DNA from: HIMB11 sp965657135
Lineage (GTDB): Bacteria > Pseudomonadota > Alphaproteobacteria > Rhodobacterales > Rhodobacteraceae
NCBI GenBank assembly: GCA_965657135.1
Contig: CBFHNF010000006.1
Span: 1-64,000 of the forward strand
Length of the DNA: 64,000 bases
Direction of reading: 5' to 3'
Part shown: piece after piece, positions 1 through 9,875 of the stretch
Layout: each line of letters opens with the position of its first letter
How positions within the stretch are numbered: position 1 is the first letter of the stretch
Program-made: the position numbers and the translations under genes
The notes under the pieces: model-generated
The model's input: only the letters and a program-made list of their open reading frames with translations
Told to the model about the DNA's origin: nothing
Database searches by the model: none

Positions 1-1
1 G

Positions 2-340
2 CTGGTCGTTATCGCACAGATTGTGATTGGAACGGCACTGGGTAGTCGCTTTGGCGGCATGCAAATGTCAGCAATTCGCCGCGCGATCGGGTTATCCATG
101 ATCAGTGTGGGATTTATGATACTGCTTAGCTTTCTGATCAGCCTTGTTTTGATCCGCGTCACTGACATGAATTTTCTGGTTTCGATGATTTCATTCGCAC
201 CGGGTGGCGTGACCGAAATGTCATTGATTGCCCTCAGCCTCTCTGCAAATCCTGCAGTGGTCACGCTGCATCATTTGGTGCGCATATCGCTGACTGTTGT
301 ATTGATCTCTGCCTTGGCTAAAAAATTCCAAAAGACCTAA
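2..340 (+). CDS. AbrB-family membrane protein, C-terminal part (5' end outside window)
   Basis: The reading frame is open to the left edge, so only about 112 C-terminal residues are visible. The sequence is strongly hydrophobic, with at least two membrane segments. It carries the stretch FAPGGVTEMSLIALSL followed by HHLVRI, which is typical of the AbrB duplication / 'putative ammonia monooxygenase' membrane family (PF05145). These are inner-membrane proteins whose substrate is not established. The gene converges on the ABC-F gene with a gap of 27 bases and no clear hairpin between them. The family call is firm; the function is unknown. Confidence 0.8.
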   Translation: MVVIAQIVIGTALGSRFGGMQMSAIRRAIGLSMISVGFMILLSFLISLVLIRVTDMNFLVSMISFAPGGVTEMSLIALSLSANPAVVTLHHLVRISLTVVLISALAKKFQKT

Positions 341-367
341 ATTAATGATATTGTTGCCAAAATGCGT

Positions 368-2200
368 TCACGCATTGCCAGCTTTTTCCTCAAGCGTTAA
401 CCATTCTTCTTCGGCCTCATTTAGGGCAGATTGACGTTCCACCAGAGCTTCGGTGGCTTTTTGCCACTTCAAAGGTTCTTTGTTAAACAAATCAGGGTCT
501 GACATAAACTGTTCTAGTTTTGCGATTTCGGCCTCAAGACGTTCTATAATTGCCGGTAATTTCTCTAGGCGGTGCTTTTCCGTATAACTTAGCCCCACAT
601 CTTTCTTTTTCTCTGGTGGCGTCCTTGTGGTCTTATCCACCGATTTGGGCTGGCCTTGTAGAGCTTTGGCATCGGACTTTGAATCTATTGTTTTGGATTT
701 TTGCGATTGGTAATCGCTCCATCCCCCAGCATAGAGCGTGGCACATCCATCGCCTTCCATTGCAATCGTCATGGTTGCAACACGGTCCAAAAAATCACGA
801 TCGTGGCTGACCAAAATAACGGTGCCATCATAATCGTCCAAAAGTTCTTGCAACAGATCCAGCGTTTCTACATCCAAATCATTGGTTGGTTCGTCCAACA
901 CCAATAAATTGCTTTCTCGCGCCATGATTTTCGCCAGCAATATCCGCACTTTTTCTCCACCGCTTAAACTGCGAATGGGCGCACGTGCCTGGGCTTCGTC
1001 AAACAGGAACTCTTTCAGATAACCGACGACGTGCTTGGGTTGTCCTCGAACCAGTATCTGATCTGCTTTACCCGACACGCGCATCTCTGGATCACCTGCC
1101 AAACTTTCCCAAAGGGTCATATTGGGATCAAGTTGCGCAGGTGCCTGATCAAAGATCGCTGGCAACAAATTTGTTCCATGTTGCACGGTTCCTGAATCGG
1201 GAGACTCCTTTCCCATCAACATATTCAGCACCGTGGTTTTCCCCACACCATTTGGGCCAACAAATGCGATGCGATCTCCGCGTTGAATTTTAATTGACAG
1301 ATTTTTCACAATGGTTTTATCGCCAAAACTTTTGGAAATTTCTGTGGCCTCAATAACTTTTCGGCCAGATTTAGGAGCAGCGGCCAACTCCATAGCCGCC
1401 GCGCCCTGTCGTTTGATCATCGAGGAACGTTCCGCACGCAAATCCTTCAGCGCGCGCAGGCGCCCTTGATTGCGCTTGCGACGTGCGCTGATCCCTTCGA
1501 CGGCCCAACGCCCCTCTGATTTAAGTTTGCGGTCCATCTTATGGCGCTGAATATCTTCTTCGTCCCAAACTTTGTCGCGCCAGGCCTCGAATTTGCCAAA
1601 ACCCTCTTCGTTTCGGCGTACCTGTCCACGGTCAATCCAAAGTGTCGCCTTTGTTAGCGCATTCAAAAACGCGCGATCGTGCGAAATAAGGACGTAGGCC
1701 GCGCGCGTTGATTTTAATTCATTTTCCAACCATGAAATCGCCTGAATATCCAGATGGTTTGTGGGTTCGTCCAGTAACATCAATTCTGGCGCCTCTGCCA
1801 TCAATTTGGCCAAGGCCGCGCGTCGCCGTTCACCACCTGACGCGGTCGAAACAGCGCGATCTGGATCGAATTTTAGCCCCTCACCTGCGCGTTCTACACG
1901 GTATAATTCGCCCGGTTCCAATCCACTTGATGCATAATCGCCGAGGGTTGCATACCCCTCCATCGTGGGATCTTGCTCCATATAACCAACGCCGCTGCCA
2001 GGTGGGATGACCCGTAATCCCTGATCGGCCTCGACCAATCCGGCCATAACCTTCATCAAGGTGGATTTCCCCGTGCCATTGCGTCCAACCAGCGCCACGC
2101 GGTCGCTCGAATGAACGACAAGGTCGAGGTTGTGAAACACTGGATCACCGCCAAAAGTCAGTGAAATTTGATTAAGCTGAAGTAAAGGTGAACGTGCCAT
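368..2200 (-). CDS. uup: ABC-F family ATPase, Uup-like
   Basis: This is a soluble protein with two fused ABC ATPase domains and no membrane segments, the ABC-F arrangement. The first Walker A is GRNGTGKST (about residue 40) and the second is GPNGVGKTT (about residue 316). Signature motifs are SGGERRR and LSGGEKVR, and both Walker B motifs read LLDEPTNHLD or VLDEPTNDLD. A charged coiled-coil tail after about residue 535 is the Uup-type C-terminal extension. ABC-F proteins act on ribosomes or nucleic acid; Uup in E. coli affects transposon excision and ribosome function. At 610 residues it is normal in length. A terminator hairpin directly upstream separates it from olsB. Confidence 0.9.
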   Translation of the reverse strand: MARSPLLQLNQISLTFGGDPVFHNLDLVVHSSDRVALVGRNGTGKSTLMKVMAGLVEADQGLRVIPPGSGVGYMEQDPTMEGYATLGDYASSGLEPGELYRVERAGEGLKFDPDRAVSTASGGERRRAALAKLMAEAPELMLLDEPTNHLDIQAISWLENELKSTRAAYVLISHDRAFLNALTKATLWIDRGQVRRNEEGFGKFEAWRDKVWDEEDIQRHKMDRKLKSEGRWAVEGISARRKRNQGRLRALKDLRAERSSMIKRQGAAAMELAAAPKSGRKVIEATEISKSFGDKTIVKNLSIKIQRGDRIAFVGPNGVGKTTVLNMLMGKESPDSGTVQHGTNLLPAIFDQAPAQLDPNMTLWESLAGDPEMRVSGKADQILVRGQPKHVVGYLKEFLFDEAQARAPIRSLSGGEKVRILLAKIMARESNLLVLDEPTNDLDVETLDLLQELLDDYDGTVILVSHDRDFLDRVATMTIAMEGDGCATLYAGGWSDYQSQKSKTIDSKSDAKALQGQPKSVDKTTRTPPEKKKDVGLSYTEKHRLEKLPAIIERLEAEIAKLEQFMSDPDLFNKEPLKWQKATEALVERQSALNEAEEEWLTLEEKAGNA

Positions 2201-2221
2201 AAAAAGGGGCTAAGTCCCCCC
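2201..2221 (-). terminator. Rho-independent terminator after olsB
   Basis: Read on the minus strand, a GGGG / CCCC stem with a short ACTTAG loop is followed directly by five T residues. It lies between the end of olsB and the first codon of the ABC-F gene, so it should end the olsB transcript. The ABC-F start codon comes right after the T run and has no obvious Shine-Dalgarno sequence. Confidence 0.6.
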
Positions 2222-2231
2222 GACGAAAAGG

Positions 2232-2966
2232 TCAAGTCAATGCCCGCAAAAGACGCTTGCGCGCAGGTGGAATTGATCCGATTTCAACACCTGTAAACAC
2301 ATGCAGCGTATTCATATGTGAATCCACAACCGCATGATCGCTGACCCATCCCCCCATCATTAAATAAGTTTTTAATAGGGGTGGCATGCGACGCATCGCC
2401 TGTTTCATATCAGGCGCACCTGTCAATCGCTGTGCAAATCGGAACACATTTGGGGCCTTAACCCTCGGCAACCAACGCTTGGGTGCGATGTGTCTGTCTC
2501 GAAGTACGGCAAAGCTGTCGGCGTATTCGTTTTGATCTGTCCCATGAAATGACGCACATCCAAACAGAAGGGATACGTCGTTGTCATCCACATACTGGGT
2601 CATCGCCCCCCAAGCGACACGCAATACATCGGCATCCTGAACAGAGGGATCAACGCAGAATCGACCCATCTCAACCAATTTACCTTTATAGGATTGCAAC
2701 GCAGTTAAGTTGTAATACTGCGCAGAATAGGACCGCACAATATCATCTCCGCTGTTGAGGTGCATGATCCGATAACAGCATACCAATGCGTGGCTTTCAC
2801 TGTCTTCGATCAACATGTGTTCGCATAGTGGATCATACGCGTCTTTGTCTAAACCATCCGGTTCACACAGTCCAAATGCCTTGTGCCGCAACGCCTGTGA
2901 AGCGACAATCTCTTCTTGCGTTGTTGCAAGGCGCGCGCGAAATTTTCCTTTTTCCAACACAAGCAT
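2232..2966 (-). CDS. olsB: L-ornithine N(alpha)-acyltransferase OlsB (GNAT-like)
   Basis: OlsB transfers a 3-hydroxyacyl group from acyl carrier protein to ornithine, giving lyso-ornithine lipid, the first step of ornithine lipid synthesis. The protein (about 244 residues from this start) begins with an acyltransferase core (ALRHKAFG near residue 26). It has the family hallmarks MGRFCVDP and LLFGCASFHGTD in the middle. The ATG at 2966 is chosen because GAGGG precedes it; the longer frame to 3026 has no better site and adds an atypical basic leader. The second enzyme, the OlsA acyltransferase, often lies beside olsB in related bacteria but does not here. The gene is followed by a terminator. 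Confidence 0.85.
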   Translation of the reverse strand: MLVLEKGKFRARLATTQEEIVASQALRHKAFGLCEPDGLDKDAYDPLCEHMLIEDSESHALVCCYRIMHLNSGDDIVRSYSAQYYNLTALQSYKGKLVEMGRFCVDPSVQDADVLRVAWGAMTQYVDDNDVSLLFGCASFHGTDQNEYADSFAVLRDRHIAPKRWLPRVKAPNVFRFAQRLTGAPDMKQAMRRMPPLLKTYLMMGGWVSDHAVVDSHMNTLHVFTGVEIGSIPPARKRLLRALT

Positions 2967-3036
2967 ACCAGCCCTCACTCGTGATCTTTGCCTATGACAC
3001 ATGGTGCTACGCACGGCATGTAACAAGGATACGACA

Positions 3037-3480
3037 CTAGCGGATCAATTGGCCTGCGCTCGGGCGTCCGATGGATGACACAATGCGCCGGAAGACACCA
3101 AGGCTTTCAATGCCACTTTCAGTCACGTCCGTATTAAGGACCACAACCTGCCCATCGGTCAAAGAATATTGTCCCAAAGCGGATAAAACACCGTCTTTAT
3201 CAAATGCCAGTGCAAGAACTTGTCTTTCAACCTCTTTTGGGGCACGCGTACCGAAACGTTCAAAGCGGGATCGCACATAATAAGCCTGATTATTTTGCAG
3301 CACCCCATAGGTTGTGGGCGTACCCAATGTCTCAAATACACTATCACGTGTATCTACTCCTACGACCAAGGAAGCGATTTCTTCCTCGGTTGGAATGTAC
3401 CCTTGATTGCGAAACTGCGTGGTGCAACCCGCGATTGTCAAAATCACAACGCCCATCAGAATTTGGCGGAATGGCTTCAT
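3037..3480 (-). CDS. bamE: Outer membrane assembly lipoprotein BamE (SmpA/OmlA)
   Basis: BamE is a small lipoprotein of the BAM complex that inserts beta-barrel proteins into the outer membrane. The 147-residue product starts with a lipoprotein signal (MKPFRQILMGVV) ending in the lipobox LTIAGC, so the mature N-terminus is the Cys at about residue 19. The SmpA_OmlA fold follows (VGVDTRDSVFETLGTPTTYG; VLALAFDKDGVLSALGQYSL). The ATG at 3480 is preceded by AAGGGG; the longer frame to 3546 would bury the signal peptide. It is transcribed divergently from yceD, which is the usual alphaproteobacterial neighbour pair, and a shared promoter region of about 87 bases lies between them. Confidence 0.88.
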   Translation of the reverse strand: MKPFRQILMGVVILTIAGCTTQFRNQGYIPTEEEIASLVVGVDTRDSVFETLGTPTTYGVLQNNQAYYVRSRFERFGTRAPKEVERQVLALAFDKDGVLSALGQYSLTDGQVVVLNTDVTESGIESLGVFRRIVSSIGRPSAGQLIR

Positions 3481-3567
3481 GTGGTTTGCCCCTTTTGTTT
3501 CATCACGCGCTCCCCTATATCCGATAACAGAAAGCGCAATGCGCATGCAAGAAAGGATCGCACCCCG

Positions 3568-4128
3568 ATGGCCCCTTCAGATACATCTACGCCTGTTTTG
3601 CGTATCGCCGATTTGAATGAACGTCGACCCACCCGGTTCGATATACAGTTTGATCCGGCACAAATTCGCCAACTCGAACAAGAGTTGGACTTAATTTCGT
3701 TGAAAAAGCCGCGGTTTAAGGGAGAGTTGGCCGCCGTTGGACGCGAACAATGGGAATTGACCGCAGATTTAGGCGCAACGGTACAACAGGCCTGTGTCAT
3801 CACGACGGCTCCTGTAACGATACGCATAGACGAGAAACCTATTCGCCGTTTTGTCCCCGGAGAATTGTTCGAAAAAGTGGCCGAAGACGAAGAAATTGCC
3901 CAAGCCAGTGGCGATGAAACCTTGGATATATTGCTCAGCGAAATAAATTTGATCGAAGTTTTCCGTGAATCTCTGGTTTTGGCCCTGCCTGACTATCCCC
4001 GTGCGGATGGCGTGGAACTTGGCGAACATGTTTATGCAGAAGATGGGGTGCAACCGATGAAGGATGCGGATGCTAAACCCTTTGCAAGCCTCTCTGCGCT
4101 GAAAGAAAAGTTAGAAAAAGGCGATTAA
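3568..4128 (+). CDS. yceD: YceD family protein (DUF177)
   Basis: DUF177 proteins are almost always encoded just upstream of rpmF, as here, and are linked to 23S rRNA accumulation in bacteria and chloroplasts. The 186-residue protein is acidic and soluble. It has the family's central Cys in QQACVITTAPV (about residue 74) and a C-terminal acidic region before PFASLSALKEKL. The start at 3568 is set by GAAAGGA upstream; the same frame runs open back to 3220 but overlaps bamE on the other strand and shows no family sequence there. rpmF follows after 161 bases and plsX and fabH follow that, the classical lipid-ribosome cluster. Confidence 0.88.
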   Translation: MAPSDTSTPVLRIADLNERRPTRFDIQFDPAQIRQLEQELDLISLKKPRFKGELAAVGREQWELTADLGATVQQACVITTAPVTIRIDEKPIRRFVPGELFEKVAEDEEIAQASGDETLDILLSEINLIEVFRESLVLALPDYPRADGVELGEHVYAEDGVQPMKDADAKPFASLSALKEKLEKGD

Positions 4129-4289
4129 TTTCGTCCCGCCCCCTTGCGCATTTGAAAAAGAACTATATTTTTGCGAACTCTTGCGAATTTAGGTTGTATT
4201 TATAGGTGGATTAGATGTATTCGCCACAAATACAAGAATTGAACGAAACGTCGGGGACTTTGATCCTCGTTCAAAATTGGGGTTGAGGC

Positions 4290-4496
4290 ATGGCTGTCCA
4301 ACAGAACAAAGTATCACGCTCACGCCGTAACAACCGTCGTGCACACGACTCATTGGTTGCAGGTAATCCAAATGAATGCTCAAACTGTGGCGAGCTAAAG
4401 CGACCGCACCATGTATGTGCGTCATGCGGGCACTATGCAGACCGCGAAGTTGTAGCGCTTGCTGAAGAAATCGATCTGGACGAAGACGCAGCCTAA
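4290..4496 (+). CDS. rpmF: 50S ribosomal protein L32
   Basis: L32 is a small protein of the large ribosomal subunit. The 68-residue product starts with the canonical basic N-terminus MAVQQNKVSRSRRNNRRAH. It then has a zinc-ribbon-like pair of Cys-x2-Cys motifs (CSNCGEL and CASCGHY), so this is the cysteine-containing, zinc-binding form of L32. The length is normal. It sits between yceD and plsX, the conserved order, and is probably cotranscribed with plsX, which begins about 35 bases later. Confidence 0.97.
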   Translation: MAVQQNKVSRSRRNNRRAHDSLVAGNPNECSNCGELKRPHHVCASCGHYADREVVALAEEIDLDEDAA

Positions 4497-4531
4497 TTGG
4501 CGCGCGTTCAAGTTTAATCCGCGTGCACACA

Positions 4532-5619
4532 ATGCCATTGGACCGTTCAGAAAATCGAACCGTACTTAGCATTGATGCCATGGGTGGCGATCTGGGACCG
4601 GCGGCTGTTGTCGCCGGTATTTCTCGTTCTGCCAAGAAAAATCCTGAACTTTATTTTATTCTGCATGGCCCCAAGGCGCAACTGAGCCGCTTGGTGAAAC
4701 GGCGCCGCGCGTTGAACGGCCGCGTAGACATTCGCGACGCGACAGATGTCGTGACGATGGACGACAAACCCAGTCAAGTGTTGCGCACTGGACGGAAAAC
4801 ATCCATGTGGTCGGCATTAGAGGCCGTGCGCGATGGCGAGGCTGATGTTTGTGTTTCTTGCGGAAACACAGGCGCGCTCATGGCGATGAGCATGATCCGC
4901 CTTCGCAAATTAGAGGGTGTCAATCGCCCTGCGATTGCCGTTCTTTGGCCGTCGAAAAACCCTGCGGGTTTCAACATCATGTTGGATGTGGGGGCGGATG
5001 TACGCGCAGATGCACGCGATTTATGCCAATATGCCTTGATGGGCGTTTCCTATGCGCGCAATGGATTAGACATTAAATACCCTCGCGTTGGTGTTTTGAA
5101 TGTTGGAACAGAAGAACATAAAGGGCGCGCTGAATTGAAAGAGGCGCACACATTAATCAGCTCGATCGCGGATGACGCAAATTTTGACTTTGTTGGCTTT
5201 GTGGAAGGTGGTGATATTCCAGGCACGAAATGCGATGTCATTGTCACAGACGGATTCACAGGCAATATCGCGTTGAAAACGGGGGAAGGCACCGCCAATC
5301 TTATTGGCACTCTCTTACGTGAGGCATTTGCCTACTCCCCCCTATCACGGCTTGCCTCTTTGCTCGCACTAACCTCGATGCGTCGATTGAAAAAACGGAT
5401 CGATCCTCGCCGGGTAAATGGGGGTGTGTTCTTGGGGTTGAATGGCACGGTTGTGAAATCCCACGGATCAGCAGATGCAACAGGCGTCTCATCAGCAGTC
5501 AAATTAGCATTTCAGCTGGCCCAATCTGATTTTTCCAAGAAAGTCGCAGCGCGGGTTGCATCCACCCCATCCTTGGCGCAGGATAAAATCGACACAGTCA
5601 AAAAAGCAGGCAAAGAATA

Positions 5620-5620
<1 letters not shown>
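4532..5620 (+). CDS. plsX: Phosphate acyltransferase PlsX
   Basis: PlsX converts acyl-ACP and phosphate into acyl-phosphate, which the membrane enzyme PlsY uses to start phosphatidic acid synthesis. The 362-residue protein opens with the family motif SIDAMGGDLGP. It also contains DVGADVRAD and VTDGFTGNIALKTGEG, typical of FAPA/PlsX enzymes. An in-frame GTG at 4523 is an alternative start; ATG 4532 is preferred because it gives the usual short N-terminus, and neither has a strong ribosome site. The stop TAA shares its last A with the ATG of fabH (TAATG), so the two are translationally coupled. Confidence 0.95.
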
Positions 5621-6591
<971 letters not shown>

Positions 6592-6696
6592 GATACATTT
6601 TTCCTTCAAGATTAGCACTTTATTGACTGAAACGGGTCAAATCGTTTGACTCAGAAAAACACGGTTGGCTAACATGTGACGAAACCGGAGGGTGCT

Positions 6697-6999
6697 ATGT
6701 CAGAAAAAACATTGACACGAATGGACCTGAGCGAAGCTGTTTTTCGCGAAGTGGGTCTGTCACGAAATGAATCTGCGGATTTGGTAGAGAGCGTTTTAAA
6801 TCATGTAAGCGATGCATTGGTCCGCGGGGAACAAGTGAAGCTTTCTTCTTTTGGAACGTTTAGTGTGCGCGATAAAAATGCCCGCGTTGGACGGAATCCA
6901 AAAACAGGCCAAGAGGCCCCTATTCCGCCCCGACGTGTTTTGACATTTCGTCCATCGCATTTGATGAAAGACCGCGTCGCAGAAGGCAATAAATCCTAA
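6697..6999 (+). CDS. ihfA: Integration host factor subunit alpha
   Basis: IHF-alpha pairs with IHF-beta to bend DNA at specific sites in recombination, replication and transcription control. The 100-residue product has the HU/IHF fold with the DNA-minor-groove arm signature GRNPKTGQEAPIPPRRV (about residues 66-82). The start at ATG 6697 is fixed by the strong GGAGG seven bases upstream; the open frame extends to 6676 without a site. The plsX-fabH-ihfA-merR order is conserved in alphaproteobacteria. Confidence 0.95.
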   Translation: MSEKTLTRMDLSEAVFREVGLSRNESADLVESVLNHVSDALVRGEQVKLSSFGTFSVRDKNARVGRNPKTGQEAPIPPRRVLTFRPSHLMKDRVAEGNKS

Positions 7000-7020
7000 A
7001 GCGAAGGCTTGGCGTACAGC

Positions 7021-7680
7021 ATGGCAAAATCTGCAGATGCATTCCGAACAATCAGCGAAGTCGCAGAGTGGCTAGAGCTTCCGACGCATGTTTTGCGTTT
7101 TTGGGAAAGCAAATTTTCACAGATAAAACCGGTAAAACGTGCTGGAGGTCGGCGGTATTATCGCCCACGCGACATGCAGTTGATTGGTGGTTTAAAAAAA
7201 TTGCTGCATGATGATGGTATGACCATTCGCGGCGCGCAAAAACAATTGAAGGAGCATGGGGTACAATATGTGATTGATCTCTCACCTCCGCTGGAACCGG
7301 GATTAGAAGCCGCAATTGAGCCGCTCGAGCCTCCAGCTGAAATTGTCGAAATGTCACAAATCGTTGAATCAATGGAGCAAAGCGCACCCCAACCCGTATC
7401 AGATCCAATAACAGCGTCACGACCCAACCTACGGCTGGTAGGCACGGAAGAAGATCAATTTGATTTGTTTGGGTCAGCTGAACCCGAAAATTTCTGGACA
7501 GACTCGGATGAAGTCACAACAGAATCAGATATGGAGGCGACACAAAACACAGCAGAGTTCGTGGCCCCAAAAAATCGACTGGATCAACTTGCATATGCCA
7601 TGAACAGCCGTGCCGTTTCAATCACGACGCTGGAAACTCTTTTGTCACGGGTGAACAGCGCAATTGCGCGCCGCGCCTAG
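7021..7680 (+). CDS. MerR family transcriptional regulator
   Basis: The N-terminal 75 residues form a MerR winged helix-turn-helix: RTISEVAEWLELPTHVLRFW, then a basic wing with GGRRYYRPRDM. The rest (to residue 219) is acidic and low in complexity, with no metal-binding Cys cluster. It is therefore not a metal sensor, and its effector cannot be told. It follows ihfA by about 20 bases and is a standard companion of ihfA in Rhodobacterales. ATG 7021 is preferred over an in-frame TTG at 7009. The tRNA-Pro gene lies just downstream. Confidence 0.85.
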   Translation: MAKSADAFRTISEVAEWLELPTHVLRFWESKFSQIKPVKRAGGRRYYRPRDMQLIGGLKKLLHDDGMTIRGAQKQLKEHGVQYVIDLSPPLEPGLEAAIEPLEPPAEIVEMSQIVESMEQSAPQPVSDPITASRPNLRLVGTEEDQFDLFGSAEPENFWTDSDEVTTESDMEATQNTAEFVAPKNRLDQLAYAMNSRAVSITTLETLLSRVNSAIARRA

Positions 7681-7753
7681 GGCTTTTGGCGACGAAACGT
7701 AAATTTGCCCTTGTCCTTCATGCAAAAACCGCTATCACGGAGCTGTATAGTGT

Positions 7754-7830
7754 CGGGCTATAGCGCAGTCTGGTAGCGCGTCCGTCTGGGGGACGGGAGG
7801 TCGTAGGTTCGAATCCTGCTAGCCCGACCA
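7754..7830 (+). tRNA. tRNA-Pro (anticodon GGG)
   Basis: A complete 77-base cloverleaf can be folded. The acceptor stem CGGGCTA pairs with TAGCCCG, followed by discriminator A and an encoded CCA. The D arm reads GCGC AGTCTGGTA GCGC. The anticodon stem TCCGT / ACGGG encloses the loop CTGGGGG, giving anticodon GGG at 7788-7790. The T arm contains GGTTCGAATCC. The anticodon and the C-G first acceptor pair fit proline. A terminator hairpin follows immediately. Confidence 0.96.
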
Positions 7831-7867
7831 ACAAAACCGCCCTAGGCTATGCCTTGGGCGTTTTGTT
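7831..7867 (+). terminator. Terminator of tRNA-Pro
   Basis: ACAAAACCGCCC pairs with GGGCGTTTTGT (one bulged C) around a 13-base loop, and the 3' arm itself is T-rich and runs into TTTAT. It starts one base after the tRNA CCA end and ends about 20 bases before the dCTP deaminase start. Confidence 0.7.
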
Positions 7868-7885
7868 TATAATGGAGACCACATC

Positions 7886-8956
7886 GTGACAGGTGTTTTA
7901 CCAAATCAAGCCATCGCAACTTTAATTCAAAACGATCAAATCACGATTGATGCCCCATTATCTGAGGGCCAAATCCAGCCCGCAAGCCTAGATCTGCGGC
8001 TGGGAACCAAGGCGTGGCGCGTACGCGCGTCATTCTTGGCCGGGAATGGACGCCGTGTTGCAGATCGGTTGCAAGACTTCGAAATGCATCAAATTGATCT
8101 GTCAAATGGCGCAGTTTTGGAAAAAGGGTGCGTCTATGTAGTCCCATTGATGGAGGGACTCGCACTGCCCCAAAACATAACTGCAGTGGCAAATGCCAAA
8201 AGCTCGACCGGGCGCTTGGATCTATTAACCCGTGTTATCACGGACGAGGGCACCGAATTTGATCGTATCCCTGCGGGATATACTGGCCCCCTTTATGCTG
8301 AGATTTGCCCACGATCGTTTTCGGTTTTGGTGCGCCCAGGGATGCGTTTAAACCAAATCCGATTTCGCGTCGGACACGCAATATTGTCGGATGCGGATTT
8401 GCTCCAATTACATGACACACAAAAATTGGTGTCGGGACAGGCCGTGATTGATGATGGATTGGGCTTTTCCGTGGATCTTAAACCAACAAAAGGCGATTTG
8501 GTGGGCTATCGCGCCAAACCCCACACAGGCGTCATTGATTTGGACAACATCGGGTATTATGACCCGCGCGAGTTTTGGGAGGATATCCGCAGCAACGATG
8601 GACAAATCATTTTGGATCCGGGTGCCTTTTACATCCTTGTCAGCCAAGAGGCCGTGCACATCCCCCCCATGTATGCCGCTGAAATGGCACCATTTTTGGC
8701 GATGGTCGGCGAATTTCGCGTGCATTATGCGGGATTTTTTGATCCAGGTTTCGGTCATGATGCCGCTGGCGGCACAGGATCGCGTGGTGTCCTTGAGGTG
8801 CGCTGCCACGAAGCTCCCTTTGTATTAGAACATGGCCAAGTTGTCGGACGTTTGGTTTATGAACACATGCAAGACCTGCCCACACAGCTTTACGGTGCTG
8901 ATTTGAAATCAAATTATCAGGGACAAGGATTGAAACTGTCGAAACACTTTAGATAG
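7886..8956 (+). CDS. dcd: 2'-deoxycytidine 5'-triphosphate deaminase, two-domain form
   Basis: The enzyme deaminates dCTP to dUTP for thymidylate synthesis. At 356 residues it is about twice the length of the E. coli Dcd subunit and matches the alphaproteobacterial PF06559 form, which looks like two dUTPase-type halves fused head to tail. The first half has PASLDLRLG, NAKSSTGRLDLLTRVITD and the RPGMRLNQIRF strand. The second half repeats this logic with FFDPGFGHD, RGVLEVRCHE and GQVVGRLVYE. The GTG start has GGAGA about 8 bases upstream. It stands alone between tRNA-Pro and a glycosyltransferase. Confidence 0.87.
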   Translation: MTGVLPNQAIATLIQNDQITIDAPLSEGQIQPASLDLRLGTKAWRVRASFLAGNGRRVADRLQDFEMHQIDLSNGAVLEKGCVYVVPLMEGLALPQNITAVANAKSSTGRLDLLTRVITDEGTEFDRIPAGYTGPLYAEICPRSFSVLVRPGMRLNQIRFRVGHAILSDADLLQLHDTQKLVSGQAVIDDGLGFSVDLKPTKGDLVGYRAKPHTGVIDLDNIGYYDPREFWEDIRSNDGQIILDPGAFYILVSQEAVHIPPMYAAEMAPFLAMVGEFRVHYAGFFDPGFGHDAAGGTGSRGVLEVRCHEAPFVLEHGQVVGRLVYEHMQDLPTQLYGADLKSNYQGQGLKLSKHFR

Positions 8957-9017
8957 ACAAATTACCCTTTAATTATTACCATAGATTGATAAATACAATT
9001 TTATTTGGTCATAATTC

Positions 9018-9875
9018 ATGAATTTTGAAGTTGCCAGTTTCTGGTCAGGCTCTGACCTATCCTATTTTGAACATCTGTGCATGAAATCTTTTGTGGACAA
9101 CGGTTATAAGTTTCATTTGTTCACGAAAGGCACAGTCAAAAACATTCCCGACTATGTTGAACATCACAATGCGGACGAAATCTACGAACAATCCGACATT
9201 CAAAGTACCGACATGCGGTATTCAAATGGCATCTATTCGGATATTTGGCGCATTCACCTTTTGCAAAAAACCGATTTCATGTGGGTTGATTTGGATGTGT
9301 ACTGTTTGCGCAGGATTGATTACGAAAAGACGCATTATTTCGGAATAAACTATAAGAAAGGGACGGTGAACAATTGCGTTTTAAAATTGCCGCGTCATTC
9401 TGTTGCGTTGCATTTGGTGCGCAACTTTCTTGAGGCGCGGGTTCCAGTCCCATTCTGGTGGCGCAAACCCCGTCTTGATCCACTATTAGAACGGATTTCA
9501 CAGGGTGATCTACCGACACTTAACTCTCTGCCATGGACAACAACAGGTCCTAACGTGATGACATGGGCCTTGCGTGCAACAGGTGAAATAAACAACGGAC
9601 AACATTTTTCACGCTATTGGCACTTCGAGTCAGCCTTAAATCACGAATACCTTGATCCAAATTCTGATTTCGAATTTGAGGCCAAGCCCGTACGGTTAAT
9701 TCATCTATTCGGATCAACAAAGCTTCATCTGCGCGATGCCTATCAGGGGGTACCGCCCGCAGGATCATATATGCAGAAAATTTGTGATCGCCATAACATT
9801 TCGCCCGAAATTGCCCCTATTCCCAACTATCAGGCCGATCCACTCTTGACGAATGAAACGAAAATTCCAGCCTAA
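9018..9875 (+). CDS. Glycosyltransferase-like protein with DXD motif
   Basis: The 285-residue soluble protein resembles GT32 / DXD-type sugar transferases. An N-terminal strand MNFEVASFWSG is followed by YSDIWRIHLLQK and then MWVDLDVYCLR (about residues 90-97), where DLD would bind metal and nucleotide sugar. A later WTTTGPNVMTWAL segment fits the acceptor-side region of this family. The donor, acceptor and pathway are unknown, and no polysaccharide genes are nearby. It is preceded by an AT-rich leader, and its stop overlaps the stop of scpB on the other strand in a shared CTAA. Confidence 0.65.
   Translation: MNFEVASFWSGSDLSYFEHLCMKSFVDNGYKFHLFTKGTVKNIPDYVEHHNADEIYEQSDIQSTDMRYSNGIYSDIWRIHLLQKTDFMWVDLDVYCLRRIDYEKTHYFGINYKKGTVNNCVLKLPRHSVALHLVRNFLEARVPVPFWWRKPRLDPLLERISQGDLPTLNSLPWTTTGPNVMTWALRATGEINNGQHFSRYWHFESALNHEYLDPNSDFEFEAKPVRLIHLFGSTKLHLRDAYQGVPPAGSYMQKICDRHNISPEIAPIPNYQADPLLTNETKIPA

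Noticed and set aside
7730..7753. Sigma-70-like promoter directly before tRNA-Pro
   Set aside because: A TTGTCC and TATCAC pair can be picked out, but the spacing and match are too loose to list as a feature.
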